Assembly (NCBI GenBank): GCA_019187665.1
Contig: JABARH010000010.1
Span: 124,001-188,000 of the forward strand
Direction of reading: 5' to 3'
DNA: 64,000 bases
Source: Anaerolineales bacterium
Lineage (GTDB): Bacteria; Chloroflexota; Anaerolineae; Anaerolineales; Villigracilaceae
Positions within the stretch are counted from its first letter, which is position 1. Every line of letters begins with the position of its first letter. The notes under the pieces were generated by a model, which did not search any database, had not been told where the DNA came from, and saw only the letters and a program-made list of their open reading frames with translations. The position numbers were made by a program, and so were the translations under genes. This document shows positions 33,132-41,544 of the stretch, in pieces.

Positions 33132-34640
33132 CTATCGGTGCATGCGTTCCCAGCGCCCGACCCACCTCCAGTTGCTGGCGTCGCGTTCGTTACGCCGCAC
33201 GATCTGCGCGGCGCGCTGGGTCTGCTGGTGCGCCACGAGAGTGGCCAGGGCCACCGCGATCTCGGGGTGCGACTCTTTGTTTTCAACGGCGTCTTCGAGC
33301 GAGAAGCGTTCCTCGACAAAACGCGTATCGAATTGCCCGCCCATGAAGCGATGCGAATCCATCAGGGTCTGATGAAAGGGAATGTTCGTCCGCACGCCAA
33401 CGATGCGATACTCCTCCAGCGCGCGGCGCATGCGTAAAATGGCCTGTGCGCGCGTTTCGCCCCAGACGATCAACTTGGCGATCATCGGGTCGTAATACGG
33501 TGTGATTTCGAAGCCGGGATAGACACCCGTATCCACGCGCACACCGGGCCCGGTCGGCTGGATGCTTTGAACGATCTGCCCGGTGGACGGCATAAACCCG
33601 TTGAACGGGTCTTCGGCGTTGACGCGGCATTCGATGGCCGCGCCGGTCCATTTCACATCCTCTTGTTTGTAACTCATGCTCCGCCCGCGCGCGATGCGCA
33701 ATTGTTCCTTTACGATGTCAATGCCGGTCACCACCTCGGTGACGGGATGCTCCACTTGCAGGCGCGTGTTCATTTCGAGGAAATAGAAATTATCGTTCTT
33801 GTCGAGCAGGAATTCGATCGTGCCGGCGTTCAAGTATTCCACGGCTTGCGCGCTTTTCACGGCCACTGCGCCCATTTTTGCGCGCAAGTCTTCGTTGAGC
33901 GCCGGTGACGGAGATTCCTCCAGCAGTTTTTGGTGACGGCGCTGGATGGAACATTCGCGTTCGCCGAGGTGGATCACGCTGCCATGAGCGTCGGCCATGA
34001 TCTGGAATTCGATATGGCGCGCGCCCTCGACCAGTTTTTCGAGGTAGACATTGCCGTCGCCAAACGCGGATTCGGCCTCGCGTCGCGCGGACATCAAAAG
34101 GGCGGGCATTTCCTCGATGGCGCGCACCTCCCGCATGCCTTTGCCCCCGCCTCCGGCTGTGGCTTTGATCAGCAACGGAAAGCCGATCCTGGGCGCGACG
34201 GCAAGCAAATCTTCGTTGGTCATGTTGCCCACGTCTTCGGTGCCCGGCACAACCGGCACTCCCGCCTTAACGACGGTCGCGCGCGCCACGGCTTTGTCGC
34301 CCATGGCTGCAATAGCGGATGGTTTTGGCCCGATGAAGATGATCCCCGCGTCCACGCAGGCTTGCGCGAAATCCTCGCGTTCGGCCAGGAAGCCGTAGCC
34401 CGGATGGACCGCGTCTGCGCCGGACTTTTTTGCGATGTCCATGATCTTGTCCATGCGCAGGTAGGATTCGCGCGCAGGCGCCGGGCCGAGCAGGTAGGCT
34501 TCGTCGGCGTAGCGGACATGGAGCGCCTGCCGATCCGCTTCGGAGTAGACCGCGACCGTGCCAAGTCCCACTTCGCGGCAGGCGCGAATGATGCGGACCG
34601 CGATCTCGCCCCGATTGGCTATTAATACTTTTTTGAACAT
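33132..34640 (-). CDS. accC: Biotin carboxylase subunit of acetyl/propionyl-CoA carboxylase
   Basis: The protein has 502 residues. It shows FKKVLIANRGEIAVRI at the N-terminus, the ATP-grasp glycine loop TAGGGGKGMREV, the E-rich metal site FLEMNTRLQVEHPVTE, and the C-terminal domain to FVEERFSLEDAVENK. It carboxylates biotin using ATP and bicarbonate. With a separate carrier (33120-32623) and a carboxyltransferase of the propionyl-CoA type upstream, this is a three-subunit acyl-CoA carboxylase. It may supply malonyl-CoA or fix propionyl-CoA; the acyl specificity cannot be read from this subunit. Confidence 0.95.
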   Translation of the reverse strand: MFKKVLIANRGEIAVRIIRACREVGLGTVAVYSEADRQALHVRYADEAYLLGPAPARESYLRMDKIMDIAKKSGADAVHPGYGFLAEREDFAQACVDAGIIFIGPKPSAIAAMGDKAVARATVVKAGVPVVPGTEDVGNMTNEDLLAVAPRIGFPLLIKATAGGGGKGMREVRAIEEMPALLMSARREAESAFGDGNVYLEKLVEGARHIEFQIMADAHGSVIHLGERECSIQRRHQKLLEESPSPALNEDLRAKMGAVAVKSAQAVEYLNAGTIEFLLDKNDNFYFLEMNTRLQVEHPVTEVVTGIDIVKEQLRIARGRSMSYKQEDVKWTGAAIECRVNAEDPFNGFMPSTGQIVQSIQPTGPGVRVDTGVYPGFEITPYYDPMIAKLIVWGETRAQAILRMRRALEEYRIVGVRTNIPFHQTLMDSHRFMGGQFDTRFVEERFSLEDAVENKESHPEIAVALATLVAHQQTQRAAQIVRRNERDASNWRWVGRWERMHR

Positions 34641-34667
34641 GGATGCTCCTATGCGCGGCCTGCATTC

Positions 34668-36218
34668 TTACAGTGGAATGTTCCCGTGCTTTTTGGCTGG
34701 GTTTGTGTCGCGTTTGTTGCTCAACATTGCCAGGGCGTTGATCAGGCGCGGGCGGGTTTCCTTCGGTTCGATCACATCGTCGAGATAGCCGCGCTCCGCC
34801 GCAATGTAGGGGTTGGCGAATTTTTCGCGGTACTCGGCCACCAGTTCGGCCTTGCGTTGGATCGGGTCTTTGGCCTTGTCCAGTTCCTTGCGGAAGACGA
34901 TGTTCACCGCGCCGTCGGGTCCCATCACCGCGATCTCAGCGGTGGGCCAGGCAAGGTTGACATCACTGCGGATATGCTTGGAGGACATGACGCAATATGC
35001 GCCGCCGTATGCCTTGCGCGTGATGACGGTTAATTTTGGAACGGTCGCTTCGCAATAAGCATAAAGCAATTTCGCGCCGGAGCGGATGATGCCGCCGTGT
35101 TCCTGGACGGTGCCGGGCAAAAAGCCGGGTACGTCTTCAAAGGTGATGATCGGGATGTTGAACGAGTCGCATAGGCGGACGAAACGCGCGCCTTTTTCCG
35201 AGGCGTCAATATCGAGCACGCCCGCCAGGACCGCCGGTTGATTCGCCACAATGCCGACAGAGTGCCCGCCCAGCCGCGCGAACCCGACAACAATATTTTG
35301 CGCGAAGTTTTCGTGGATCTCGAAGAACTGCCCGCCGTCCACGATCATGCCGATGGCATCTTTGATATCGTAGGGTTTGCCCGCGTCATCTGGAATAAGC
35401 GTATCAAGAGCCTCGTCCATGCGCAATGGGTCGTCGCCTGTGTCCACGAAGGGCGGGTCTTCCATATTGTTTTGCGGAAGGTAGCCCAATAATTTGCGAA
35501 TCAGGTAAAGCGTATCCGCCTCCGAGTCTGCGGCAACGTGGCACACGCCGGACTTCTCGGAGTGGATGCTGGCGCCGCCGAGGTTTTCAAACGAGACTTC
35601 CTCGTGCGTCACTGCTTTGACGACATCTGGACCCGTAACGAACATGTAGGATGAATTACGCACCATGAAGATCAAATCAGTGAGGGCGGGCGAGTAGACT
35701 GCGCCGCCCGCGCACGGTCCCATGATGGCGGAGATCTGCGGAATGACTCCGCTTGCCATGGTGTTGCGCAGGAAAATGTCGGCGTAGCCAGCCAGCGCCA
35801 CCACGCCCTCCTGGATGCGCGCGCCGCCCGAGTCGTTCAAGCCGATGCAGGGCGCGCCGTTCTTCATTGCCATATCCATGATCTTGCAGATTTTTTCCGC
35901 GTGGACCTCGCCGAGGCTTCCGCCCAGGACGGTAAAGTCCTGCGAGTAGGCGTAAACGAGGCGTCCGTCTATGGTGCCCCAGCCGGTCACGACCGAGTCG
36001 CCGGGGAAGACTTGCTGGTTCAATCCAAAATCGTGTGTGCGGTGGACGATAAACGTGTCCACCTCGCGGAAGGAGCCTTTGTCCAACAGCAAGTCGAGGC
36101 GTTCACGAGCAGTGAGCCGTCCCTTTTTGTGCTGGGCTTCGATGCGTTCTTTTCCGCCTCCGAGATGGGATTGGGTTTTGCGTTCACGAAGTTTGTTGAT
36201 GCGGGGGTTGTTGGTCAT
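34668..36218 (-). CDS. Acyl-CoA carboxylase carboxyltransferase (beta) subunit
   Basis: The protein has 516 residues, the normal size for PccB/MmdA-type carboxyltransferases. It contains the paired crotonase-like halves with oxyanion-hole segments ([37 protein letters not shown]) and ends [14 protein letters not shown]. It moves the carboxyl group from biotin to propionyl- or acetyl-CoA. The start at 36218 ([14 protein letters not shown]) follows AAAGAGAG and matches the family start; an in-frame upstream extension is low-complexity and lies over the preceding gene. The preceding membrane-protein gene overlaps it by 35 bp. The biotin carboxylase gene follows after 27 bp. Confidence 0.94.
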   Translation of the reverse strand: MTNNPRINKLRERKTQSHLGGGKERIEAQHKKGRLTARERLDLLLDKGSFREVDTFIVHRTHDFGLNQQVFPGDSVVTGWGTIDGRLVYAYSQDFTVLGGSLGEVHAEKICKIMDMAMKNGAPCIGLNDSGGARIQEGVVALAGYADIFLRNTMASGVIPQISAIMGPCAGGAVYSPALTDLIFMVRNSSYMFVTGPDVVKAVTHEEVSFENLGGASIHSEKSGVCHVAADSEADTLYLIRKLLGYLPQNNMEDPPFVDTGDDPLRMDEALDTLIPDDAGKPYDIKDAIGMIVDGGQFFEIHENFAQNIVVGFARLGGHSVGIVANQPAVLAGVLDIDASEKGARFVRLCDSFNIPIITFEDVPGFLPGTVQEHGGIIRSGAKLLYAYCEATVPKLTVITRKAYGGAYCVMSSKHIRSDVNLAWPTAEIAVMGPDGAVNIVFRKELDKAKDPIQRKAELVAEYREKFANPYIAAERGYLDDVIEPKETRPRLINALAMLSNKRDTNPAKKHGNIPL

Positions 36219-36627
36219 AACGCTCTCTTTGAGTGAAATAGGCGGTGAGGTTTTTATCAAAAAATGTGGCTGTGACGTCGAGCATGACGATGGCGGTGAT
36301 GACAACCGTAAAGAGCCAGTTGGTTTGCGCCATATCGGACAGGAAGCGGCGGTCCATCCACCACCATGCAGTGTATCCGATCAGGATCAGCGCATAGAGG
36401 GTTTGCGCGCGAGGGTTTCGGCGGCGAATGGCGTTTGCCACGGCGAAGCAAACCAGGGTCCAGAAGGAGGCGGTGATGGCAATGTAGAGCGGGCCGGGGC
36501 GGGGGACAAATTCCGCGAGGGTGGACCAGTTTGCCAGCGTCGCGCCGAGGCGCAGCATGTTCCAGACTGCTAGAGTTAACACCGTAAAGCGCATTCCAGT
36601 TACAGCCCACGGGCGGTCGGTTTTCAT
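36184..36627 (-). CDS. Small four-helix membrane protein of unknown function
   Basis: The protein has 147 residues with four predicted membrane helices ([74 protein letters not shown]). I recognise no family. The ATG at 36627 overlaps the upstream lipoprotein stop (ATGA) and its 3' end overlaps the carboxyltransferase start by 35 bp, so it is translationally linked to both. The polar tail ends in Gln/His-rich residues. Confidence 0.65.
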   Translation of the reverse strand: MKTDRPWAVTGMRFTVLTLAVWNMLRLGATLANWSTLAEFVPRPGPLYIAITASFWTLVCFAVANAIRRRNPRAQTLYALILIGYTAWWWMDRRFLSDMAQTNWLFTVVITAIVMLDVTATFFDKNLTAYFTQRERYDQQPPHQQTS

Positions 36628-37331
36628 CTTAAAATGCGAGGCTGAATGAGGAGCGCCCACGCTTCAGCGGGGAAATCTTCGGCGCGGATGGCGAGCGAGA
36701 ATTCGACGGTTTGCCCGGCGAGACTGCCGAGGGGCCAGACGTAGGTGAGCGGAGGTTCAACATCGGGGCGATAATATTCGGTGGGGAAGGGTTCCTGGTA
36801 TTTCCCGTTGGAGTCGTAGTAGCCGATGGCGAATGAAATGAAACATTTGGAGTTGGAACGGCAGGCAAGCGAGACGCGAAATTCGTCGTTCGCGCCGACG
36901 GTGAATTTGGGGTAGCGTCCAAAGAGTCCGTAGACGTTATCGTAGGCGGGGAAGGCGAGCAGCATGGGCAAGCCCGCGTCGAGTCCGATATCGGAGCCGC
37001 TCAGTAAGCCGATGTAGCCTTTGCCGATGTTGTTCAAATCGCCGGGGCAGGGCAAGCCTTTCGGGTCTGTGTTGTTGGTCCAGCGCGCTTCGCAAAGGTG
37101 TTCGGTGAAATCATAGACAACGGTTTTGCCGTCGTTGTCGAGGTCAATGTAGGAGGCGTTGGTGAGTTCGGCGGTTGCGGTGGCGGCGGGCGGAGAGGTT
37201 GGCGCGACGGTGGGAGGCGCGAAGGTGGGCGGTACGACAGCGATCGGCGTGGCTGTTTCAGGCGGCACTGCGACCTGGACCGGCGCACATGCGGCAAGGA
37301 ACAGCGCGGTTAAAAAGAAAAGGCGTCTCAT
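36624..37331 (-). CDS. Lipoprotein of unknown function
   Basis: The protein has 235 residues. MRRLFFLTALFLAAC is a clear lipoprotein signal; a Pro/Thr/Val-rich linker of about 40 residues follows. The rest (about 60-235) is probably a beta-rich domain: it opens with YIDLDNDGKTVVYDF, contains paired cysteines, and has YGLFGRYPKFTVGANDEFRVSLAC. No catalytic motif is recognised; a carbohydrate-binding or adhesion role would fit the neighbouring glycosyltransferases but is a guess. It overlaps the next gene by 4 bp. Confidence 0.7.
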   Translation of the reverse strand: MRRLFFLTALFLAACAPVQVAVPPETATPIAVVPPTFAPPTVAPTSPPAATATAELTNASYIDLDNDGKTVVYDFTEHLCEARWTNNTDPKGLPCPGDLNNIGKGYIGLLSGSDIGLDAGLPMLLAFPAYDNVYGLFGRYPKFTVGANDEFRVSLACRSNSKCFISFAIGYYDSNGKYQEPFPTEYYRPDVEPPLTYVWPLGSLAGQTVEFSLAIRAEDFPAEAWALLIQPRILR

Positions 37332-37350
37332 GCGGGGGTACCTCGCGTCA

Positions 37351-39369
37351 TCAGGGTTGATATTTCAGTAGATCTTTTTTTCCGAATTGTGCGATCGGCC
37401 ATGACCACTCATCGAATTGCCCATTATACGGTGAGTTCTTTAGAATATCGGGGTTGGAAAAAATATAATCGAGTCCGATGTTTACAAGATACTGATCGGC
37501 GCGGCCCGATTGGAGCGCAAGGAAATAATCGTGAGAGTTGATCAGCCCGTCCATGTTGACGACGACACGCTCTTCGATGAAGTAGGCGACGGCGCCTCCG
37601 CCGGTCATGCCGATTAACGCGCCGGGTTCGGTGTGCTCTTCGAGAAATTGAACAACGTCCAGGTAGGGGGTTCCCGGCGGGAGCGCCCGATAGGGCATGC
37701 GCTGAATGAGATTCGTCTCCAGGCGGTAGATCATGAAAAGCGCGAGGATGCCAGTCGCGAGATATGCAAATGTCTTTCTGTTTTTGAAATGGCGGAGCGG
37801 GCGCAGAATTAAATCAAACAACAGCGCGCCGATCAGTGTGAACATGAGCATGGCGCTGACCCAATACCAATCTTTTGCGCCGGTGTATCCGAGACCGGTG
37901 TAGTAAAAGGTCTGCGCGAGCGAACCAGCCAGAAGCAATGGAAGCGCAAGAAAATTTGCGGCGCGCAGGGCGCGCTGTACGCGCGTAAAAAAAACGGCAA
38001 GCGTAAAAACAATCATCGCGCCCAGCATAAGCCAGACACTCACGCGCAAATTTGCGGCGAGTCCGTTCAACGAATAAACGATCGGTCCCCAAGCGCTCAT
38101 GCCTTCGGCGGGCGCGAGTCCGAGGAAGGCTTGCATGTCCGCAATTGGATTTCCGTAGGATGAACCTTGCAGGGCGCCCCACCATGCTTTCACCTGTCCG
38201 CTGACCGGCGTGAATGTGTCGAATAAAATTTTGTTGGCGAGCATGTACGCGCCCAGCGCGCCGAACAGGATTCCGTAAAAGTGGATTCCTTCGCGCATCC
38301 ATTGTCGCCACCTTTCGCGGACTTCGGCGAAGCGTCCCGGCGCCGGATGATCCTTTGCGATGAGGCGCGCGGCGAGGCGGATGATTCCCGTCCCCGCCAG
38401 GATCAGCCCGGCGTAGAGCGGCAATGCGCTTCGGGGCAGACCCTCTAGTTGGTTCATCGTCGCGAACAGGATCATTAAGCCGGAGGCGAGTCCTGCTCCG
38501 AGCAGGGCGGCGAGGAGGATGCGTAGTTGCAGGCTGGAGATGGAGGACGATTTTGGAGGGTTGTAGAGTTCAAGGAGATAAAACACCGGGATCTGAATGG
38601 TCACGCCGAGCGCGGCGAGAGTCAGCGCGGATTTTGTGTAAACGAAATAATCGGGGAAGCCGGTGCGCGCGGCGAGGCTGACGAAGGCGGAGAAAACGAT
38701 GATGATGAAATCGAGGAAGATGAATGAGCGGATGCTTGTGCCGCGCAGGAGGATCCACATGCCGGCGAGTCCGGCGAGGAAGATCGTGTCGAGGCGGCTG
38801 AGCAGCATGGCGACGGCGAGTCCGCCCAGGGTCCAGAGTTGACGCGAGGCGAGGGGCCGGCGGCGGAAGTCCGGTTCGAGTCGACTCACGGCGAGCAGGA
38901 AGGCGGTCATGGTTAAGGCGGCCAGTCCGGTTTCGAGTCCGAACATGGTGACGTTGTAATGGATGGCGCGGTCGAAGCACCAGTAGGTTGCGGCAAGGAT
39001 GGCGGCGGGAGGCGAGAGAGTCCGCCCGACGAGGCGGTGAAGCAAAACGCCCGTTGCAGCACTGATCGCGCCGGAGAGGATGACGATGAGGCGCAGAGGC
39101 AGGATGAGGTCGAAGCGGGCGAGCGCGAAGATCGGGATGCAGACGATCATCCACAATGGGTGATAGCCGTTGGTCGGGTTGATGCCGTCAAGTGTGGAGC
39201 CGTGACCTTCGGAAATATTTTGCGCGACTTTGAAATAAAAGAAGGCGTCGTCGCGGATGAACCATTCCCTGCCGAAGTTGTGCGCCTCGGAAAATGCCGC
39301 GTAAAAATAGGTCGCCATGAGGATGGCGACGAGGACAATTTCGAAGAGGCGGGAGTTGCGAGAAGACAT
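37351..39369 (-). CDS. GT-C type integral membrane glycosyltransferase-like protein
   Basis: The protein has 672 residues with about 11-13 membrane helices and a C-terminal soluble tail of about 120 residues. The first extracytoplasmic loop has the acidic RDDAFFYFKVAQNISEGHG pattern, where GT-C enzymes (PMT/ArnT/OST types) place their catalytic aspartates, and NPTNGYHPLW follows. Such enzymes use polyprenyl-phosphate sugars to glycosylate proteins or lipids outside the membrane. The ATG is preceded directly by an array of 7-bp repeats (39372-39436) with no ribosome-binding site, so expression control is unclear. Confidence 0.78.
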   Translation of the reverse strand: MSSRNSRLFEIVLVAILMATYFYAAFSEAHNFGREWFIRDDAFFYFKVAQNISEGHGSTLDGINPTNGYHPLWMIVCIPIFALARFDLILPLRLIVILSGAISAATGVLLHRLVGRTLSPPAAILAATYWCFDRAIHYNVTMFGLETGLAALTMTAFLLAVSRLEPDFRRRPLASRQLWTLGGLAVAMLLSRLDTIFLAGLAGMWILLRGTSIRSFIFLDFIIIVFSAFVSLAARTGFPDYFVYTKSALTLAALGVTIQIPVFYLLELYNPPKSSSISSLQLRILLAALLGAGLASGLMILFATMNQLEGLPRSALPLYAGLILAGTGIIRLAARLIAKDHPAPGRFAEVRERWRQWMREGIHFYGILFGALGAYMLANKILFDTFTPVSGQVKAWWGALQGSSYGNPIADMQAFLGLAPAEGMSAWGPIVYSLNGLAANLRVSVWLMLGAMIVFTLAVFFTRVQRALRAANFLALPLLLAGSLAQTFYYTGLGYTGAKDWYWVSAMLMFTLIGALLFDLILRPLRHFKNRKTFAYLATGILALFMIYRLETNLIQRMPYRALPPGTPYLDVVQFLEEHTEPGALIGMTGGGAVAYFIEERVVVNMDGLINSHDYFLALQSGRADQYLVNIGLDYIFSNPDILKNSPYNGQFDEWSWPIAQFGKKDLLKYQP

Positions 39370-39371
39370 GC

Positions 39372-39436
39372 AGTTATCAGTGAACAGTTATCAGTTATCA
39401 GTTATCAGTTATCAGTTATCAGTTATCAGTTATCAG
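39372..39436. repeat. Tandem heptamer array (AGTTATC)n
   Basis: Seven uninterrupted copies of AGTTATC plus AG run from 39386 to 39436, preceded by one isolated copy at 39372-39378. The array ends 3 bp upstream of the GT-C start codon, occupying the place of the leader and ribosome-binding site. Copy number of such arrays usually varies between strains. Confidence 0.9.
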
Positions 39437-39447
39437 CGGACGGTGAG

Positions 39448-39515
39448 ATGCGGGATATGCGTTACAGGATACAGGTTACAAACCTGTGTACCTGTCTACG
39501 TGTGTACCTGTGTAC
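39448..39515. repeat. Degenerate repeat-rich spacer (TACAGG / ACCTGTGTAC units)
   Basis: Between the heptamer array and the oxidoreductase stop the sequence is built from short related units: TTACAGGATACAGGTTACA, then ACCTGTGTACCTGT and GTGTACCTGTGTAC. It looks like a second, decayed simple-repeat family next to the first. Confidence 0.65.
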
Positions 39516-39516
39516 A

Positions 39517-40563
39517 TTAGCACTCCAGCGTAATCTTTCCGAAGTTCTCGCCCTTCCATAATCGTTCTTGCGCGGCGGCGGCGTCTTTGAGTGGAAAGGT
39601 TTTGTCGAGGACAGGTTGCAGTTTGCCCGCCACGACCAGATCCATCACTGTCGCAAAATCTTTGAGGGGACTCATGGTCGAGCCGATGATGGAGAGATGT
39701 TTGGCAAAAATATAGCGGTTGTCAATTTCAAAGCGGGGCGCGCCGCTGTTGCCAACCGTGAGCAGGCGTCCGCCTTTTTTGAGACAGCGCAGCGATTGCA
39801 TGAAGGTCGTGCCGACGTTATCCACCGCGACGTCCACGCCGCGTTTGTTTGTGGCGCTGAAAACCGCCTTTGACCAATCCTCGTTTTTGGAGCGGTCAAT
39901 TAAAATATCTGCGCCGAGGGATTCGGCTTGGGCAAGTTTGTCCGCGTTTGAGCCGATGACAATCACCTGTGCACCGGCAAATCTGGCGATTTGAATGCTG
40001 GCAGTGTTCACTCCGCCTCCCGCGCCGACGATGAGAACGGTTTCGCCCGCCTGTAATTGTCCGCGTGTGATGAGCGAATGCCATGCGGTTTGATAGACCA
40101 GCGCGGCTGCGGCGGCTTTGTGGAAGTCGAAATCATCCGGCAATTTGTAAAGTTGGCGGAGCGGCAGACAGATGTATTCGGCGTAGGTTCCGCGCACGGT
40201 CTCGCCGAGCAGGTGCCAGTTGCGGCATAGGTTGTCCCGGCCGGAGATGCAATAGTCGCAGTGACCACAGCCGAGGTTGGCATTGATCGCAACGCGCGAC
40301 CCCACCCCCGGCCCCTCCCAAAGTGAGTGCATTTGGAGAGGGGGGCCAAGTGACACAATTTCACCGGCGCCGTCTGCGCCGTTGATGTGCGGGAGTTCGA
40401 GTTTGAGACCGTGCCAGCCGTTGCGTACCATCACGTCCATGCGGTTGAGCGCCGCGGCACGAATCCGCACGAGGGCTTCGCCCGCTTTCGGTTCGGGAGT
40501 CGGGAAGTCGGTGTATGCGAGGACTTCAGGTCCGCCGTGTTGATGGAAGAGGGTCGCCTTCAT
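39517..40563 (-). CDS. Zinc-type medium-chain dehydrogenase/quinone oxidoreductase with an in-frame repeat insertion
   Basis: The protein has 348 residues. The GroES-like N-terminal domain keeps the structural zinc site C99, C102, C105, C113, but the usual catalytic zinc Cys near residue 39 is Asn (AALNRMDV), as in quinone-oxidoreductase-type members. The Rossmann domain has VLIVGAGGGVNTAS and uses NAD(P)H. Residues about 74-87 (PPLQMHSLWEGPGV) interrupt the conserved SLG-x-GV-x-x-GxRVAIN stretch and are encoded by a GC-rich palindrome matching a repeat family seen at 45464. The insertion is in frame and lies on a surface turn in relatives, so the enzyme may still work. The substrate is unknown. 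Confidence 0.85.
   Translation of the reverse strand: MKATLFHQHGGPEVLAYTDFPTPEPKAGEALVRIRAAALNRMDVMVRNGWHGLKLELPHINGADGAGEIVSLGPPLQMHSLWEGPGVGSRVAINANLGCGHCDYCISGRDNLCRNWHLLGETVRGTYAEYICLPLRQLYKLPDDFDFHKAAAAALVYQTAWHSLITRGQLQAGETVLIVGAGGGVNTASIQIARFAGAQVIVIGSNADKLAQAESLGADILIDRSKNEDWSKAVFSATNKRGVDVAVDNVGTTFMQSLRCLKKGGRLLTVGNSGAPRFEIDNRYIFAKHLSIIGSTMSPLKDFATVMDLVVAGKLQPVLDKTFPLKDAAAAQERLWKGENFGKITLEC
40300..40347. repeat. Palindromic GC-rich repeat element inside the oxidoreductase gene
   Basis: CCCCACCCCCGGCCCCTCCCA, a short spacer with AAGTGAGTGCATTTGG, then AGAGGGGGGCC. The core CCCCCGGCCCCTC and the AAATG-centred hairpin match the left part of the element at 45464-45503. It adds about 14 codons without a stop or frameshift. 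Confidence 0.7.
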
Positions 40564-40656
40564 AGTCTGATAGTCTCCTCGTCTGCTCGTTGACTAGTCT
40601 CCTCATCTACTGGTCGCGGATTGACTAGAAGACCAGCGGACGAGTGGACTAGCAGA
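40564..40656. repeat. Spacer made of CTAGTC/GACTAG-type repeats
   Basis: The whole 93-bp spacer between the methyltransferase stop and the oxidoreductase start consists of related units: TAGTCTCCTC twice, GACTAG three times in various contexts, GTCTGCTCG and its partly inverted match GGACGAGTGG. No promoter or terminator is recognisable inside it. Confidence 0.7.
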
Positions 40657-41544
40657 CTACTTTTTCCTCGCGATGACGGTCAGCGAGCCGTTGTCGCTGT
40701 AAAGGCTGAATTTGTTGAGGAAGGTGAGCAGGGATTTCAGCAACCCGCCCGGCGCGGAGTTGATGCGAAACAGGCGGCGGAAGAGGAATCCAAGCGTGGC
40801 ATATTGTCCGGCGCGGTTGATCTCCAGCACCTCCCAATCTTTTTCCAGCACGCGGCGGATGGTGAACGGCGACCAGTAGAAAACATGCTCCGGAAGTTTG
40901 TACGAGACCCAGTTCCGCCCGGAGATTTTTGACAGAAAACTGGCCGGGTTGGGCGTGGTCATGGCGATCAAGCCGCCGGGTTTAACGATGCGTCGAACAG
41001 CCTCCAGCCATTTGAGCGGATGATAGATGTGTTCGAATGTGTCCATGGCGACGACGAGATCGAATTCGTCCGCCGCATAATCCACCTTTTCGATCACGCC
41101 GTGACGGATGCGGTCGCCGAATTTTTCACGCGCCACCTTGACGATATAATCGGACGGATCGAGTCCGTGCGCTTCATAGCCTTTGGCTTGCGCCGCCTCG
41201 AGGAAGAAGCCGGGTCCGCAACCGATGTCCAGGGCTTTGCCGGGCTTTTGATATTTGCCTATTTGATCGAGACGGCGGGTGAAGGTGCGAATCCAATTTG
41301 GGCGGACTTCGAGGTATTCGTCATACCCCTGCCCCGCGACTTCCGAGACGTAATATTTTTCATCCGAGTAAAGTTTAAGAATGGCTTTTTCGGTCAAGCG
41401 CGGGGAGAGGAAGACCAATCCACAGTTGTTGCAGGTGACGACGCGAAACGGGTCAAAGTTTTCGCGGATGGTTGTACCGGGTTCCGGTCCGCATAAGGGG
41501 CAGGCGGCCATTTCGAGGTGGATGTGGGTACGGGATGTGTTCAT
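40657..41544 (-). CDS. Class I SAM-dependent methyltransferase with N-terminal zinc ribbon
   Basis: The protein has 295 residues. Residues 12-45 hold two CxxC pairs (CPLCG, CNNCG) typical of the Methyltransf_23 group found in polysaccharide and glycan loci. Motif I is ALDIGCGPGFFLEAA, followed by AHGLDPSD, and motif IV-like FDLVVAMDTFEHIYHP; IVKPGGLIAMTTPNP is the post-motif strand. The substrate is unknown but is likely a sugar or lipid-linked intermediate because the gene overlaps a GT2 glycosyltransferase by 4 bp. Confidence 0.87.
   Translation of the reverse strand: MNTSRTHIHLEMAACPLCGPEPGTTIRENFDPFRVVTCNNCGLVFLSPRLTEKAILKLYSDEKYYVSEVAGQGYDEYLEVRPNWIRTFTRRLDQIGKYQKPGKALDIGCGPGFFLEAAQAKGYEAHGLDPSDYIVKVAREKFGDRIRHGVIEKVDYAADEFDLVVAMDTFEHIYHPLKWLEAVRRIVKPGGLIAMTTPNPASFLSKISGRNWVSYKLPEHVFYWSPFTIRRVLEKDWEVLEINRAGQYATLGFLFRRLFRINSAPGGLLKSLLTFLNKFSLYSDNGSLTVIARKK

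Noticed and set aside
39372..39436. Heptamer array as a CRISPR array
   Set aside because: The units are 7 bp with no spacers, and no cas genes are nearby.
39370..39561. Repetitive peptide frames across the heptamer array
   Set aside because: They are translations of the AGTTATC repeat and not a protein-coding gene.
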